From Candidatus Saccharibacteria bacterium UBA1949 (GTDB lineage Bacteria; Patescibacteriota; Saccharimonadia; Saccharimonadales; Saccharimonadaceae), in contig DDER01000033.1 in assembly GCA_002336735.1 (NCBI GenBank), positions 32,072-45,388 of the forward strand: a DNA stretch of 13,317 nucleotides, read 5' to 3'. Position numbers and translations under genes: made by a program. This document shows, one piece after another, positions 13,232-13,317 of the stretch. The notes beneath the pieces are model-generated. The model ran no database searches. It was not told the origin of the DNA and saw only the letters and a program-made list of their open reading frames with translations. The first letter of the stretch is position 1. Every line of letters starts with the position of its first letter.

Positions 13232-13317
13232 AGTGGGTTGATACGAATGAATAGACAGAAGAAAGATTGTATGTTAAATTAGTAAAGTTTTGCCGCACCC
13301 CACCCGCAACCCCCAAC

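Noticed and set aside
1..13317. CRISPR array or defence cluster
   Set aside because: No regularly spaced direct repeats and no cas, restriction or toxin-antitoxin motifs were seen.

Overview
The window looks like a chromosomal segment of a small-genome bacterium of the Patescibacteria/CPR type, most likely Candidatus Saccharibacteria (TM7). This is inferred from gene style, not from a marker gene. Most genes are compact housekeeping genes. At least six of them have a -10 box only 6-10 bases before the start codon, so their mRNAs are probably leaderless. UGA acts as a stop in several genes, which argues against SR1/Gracilibacteria.

Layout: positions 1-200 hold the 3' end of a tRNA gene, its terminator, and a second stray copy of the tRNA 3' end followed by a strong hairpin. 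Positions 469-3187 are a two-component pair: a membrane sensor histidine kinase and a receiver-only response regulator, both with long Pro/Ala-rich tails. Next come an RsuA/RluB-type pseudouridine synthase (3210-3917) and an enlarged Der GTPase (4051-5901). The der gene carries two in-frame insertions, the second of which is a full-length 183-base palindrome. A small minus-strand gene of 37 codons follows (5956-6069), with a textbook promoter and ribosome binding site. Then come pth (6169-6729) and a convergent ZIP metal transporter (6723-7520, minus).

Positions 7521-8025 have no protein gene. They encode a roughly 350-nt minus-strand structured RNA with a consensus promoter, a long-range closing stem and a clear terminator; I cannot assign it to a known family. 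dprA (8026-8883) and topA (9116-11443) follow, separated by a 48-bp perfect palindrome. A minus-strand single-pass membrane protein of unknown function (11628-12143) adjoins a minus-strand insertion sequence (about 12198-13231) whose DDE transposase is frameshifted.

The genes cover signalling, ribosome assembly and rRNA modification (pseudouridine synthase, Der), rescue of peptidyl-tRNA (Pth), metal uptake, DNA uptake/recombination (DprA) and DNA topology (TopA). The likeliest undescribed items are the palindromic in-frame insertions in der, the structured RNA at 7616-7969, and the small gene at 5956-6069.
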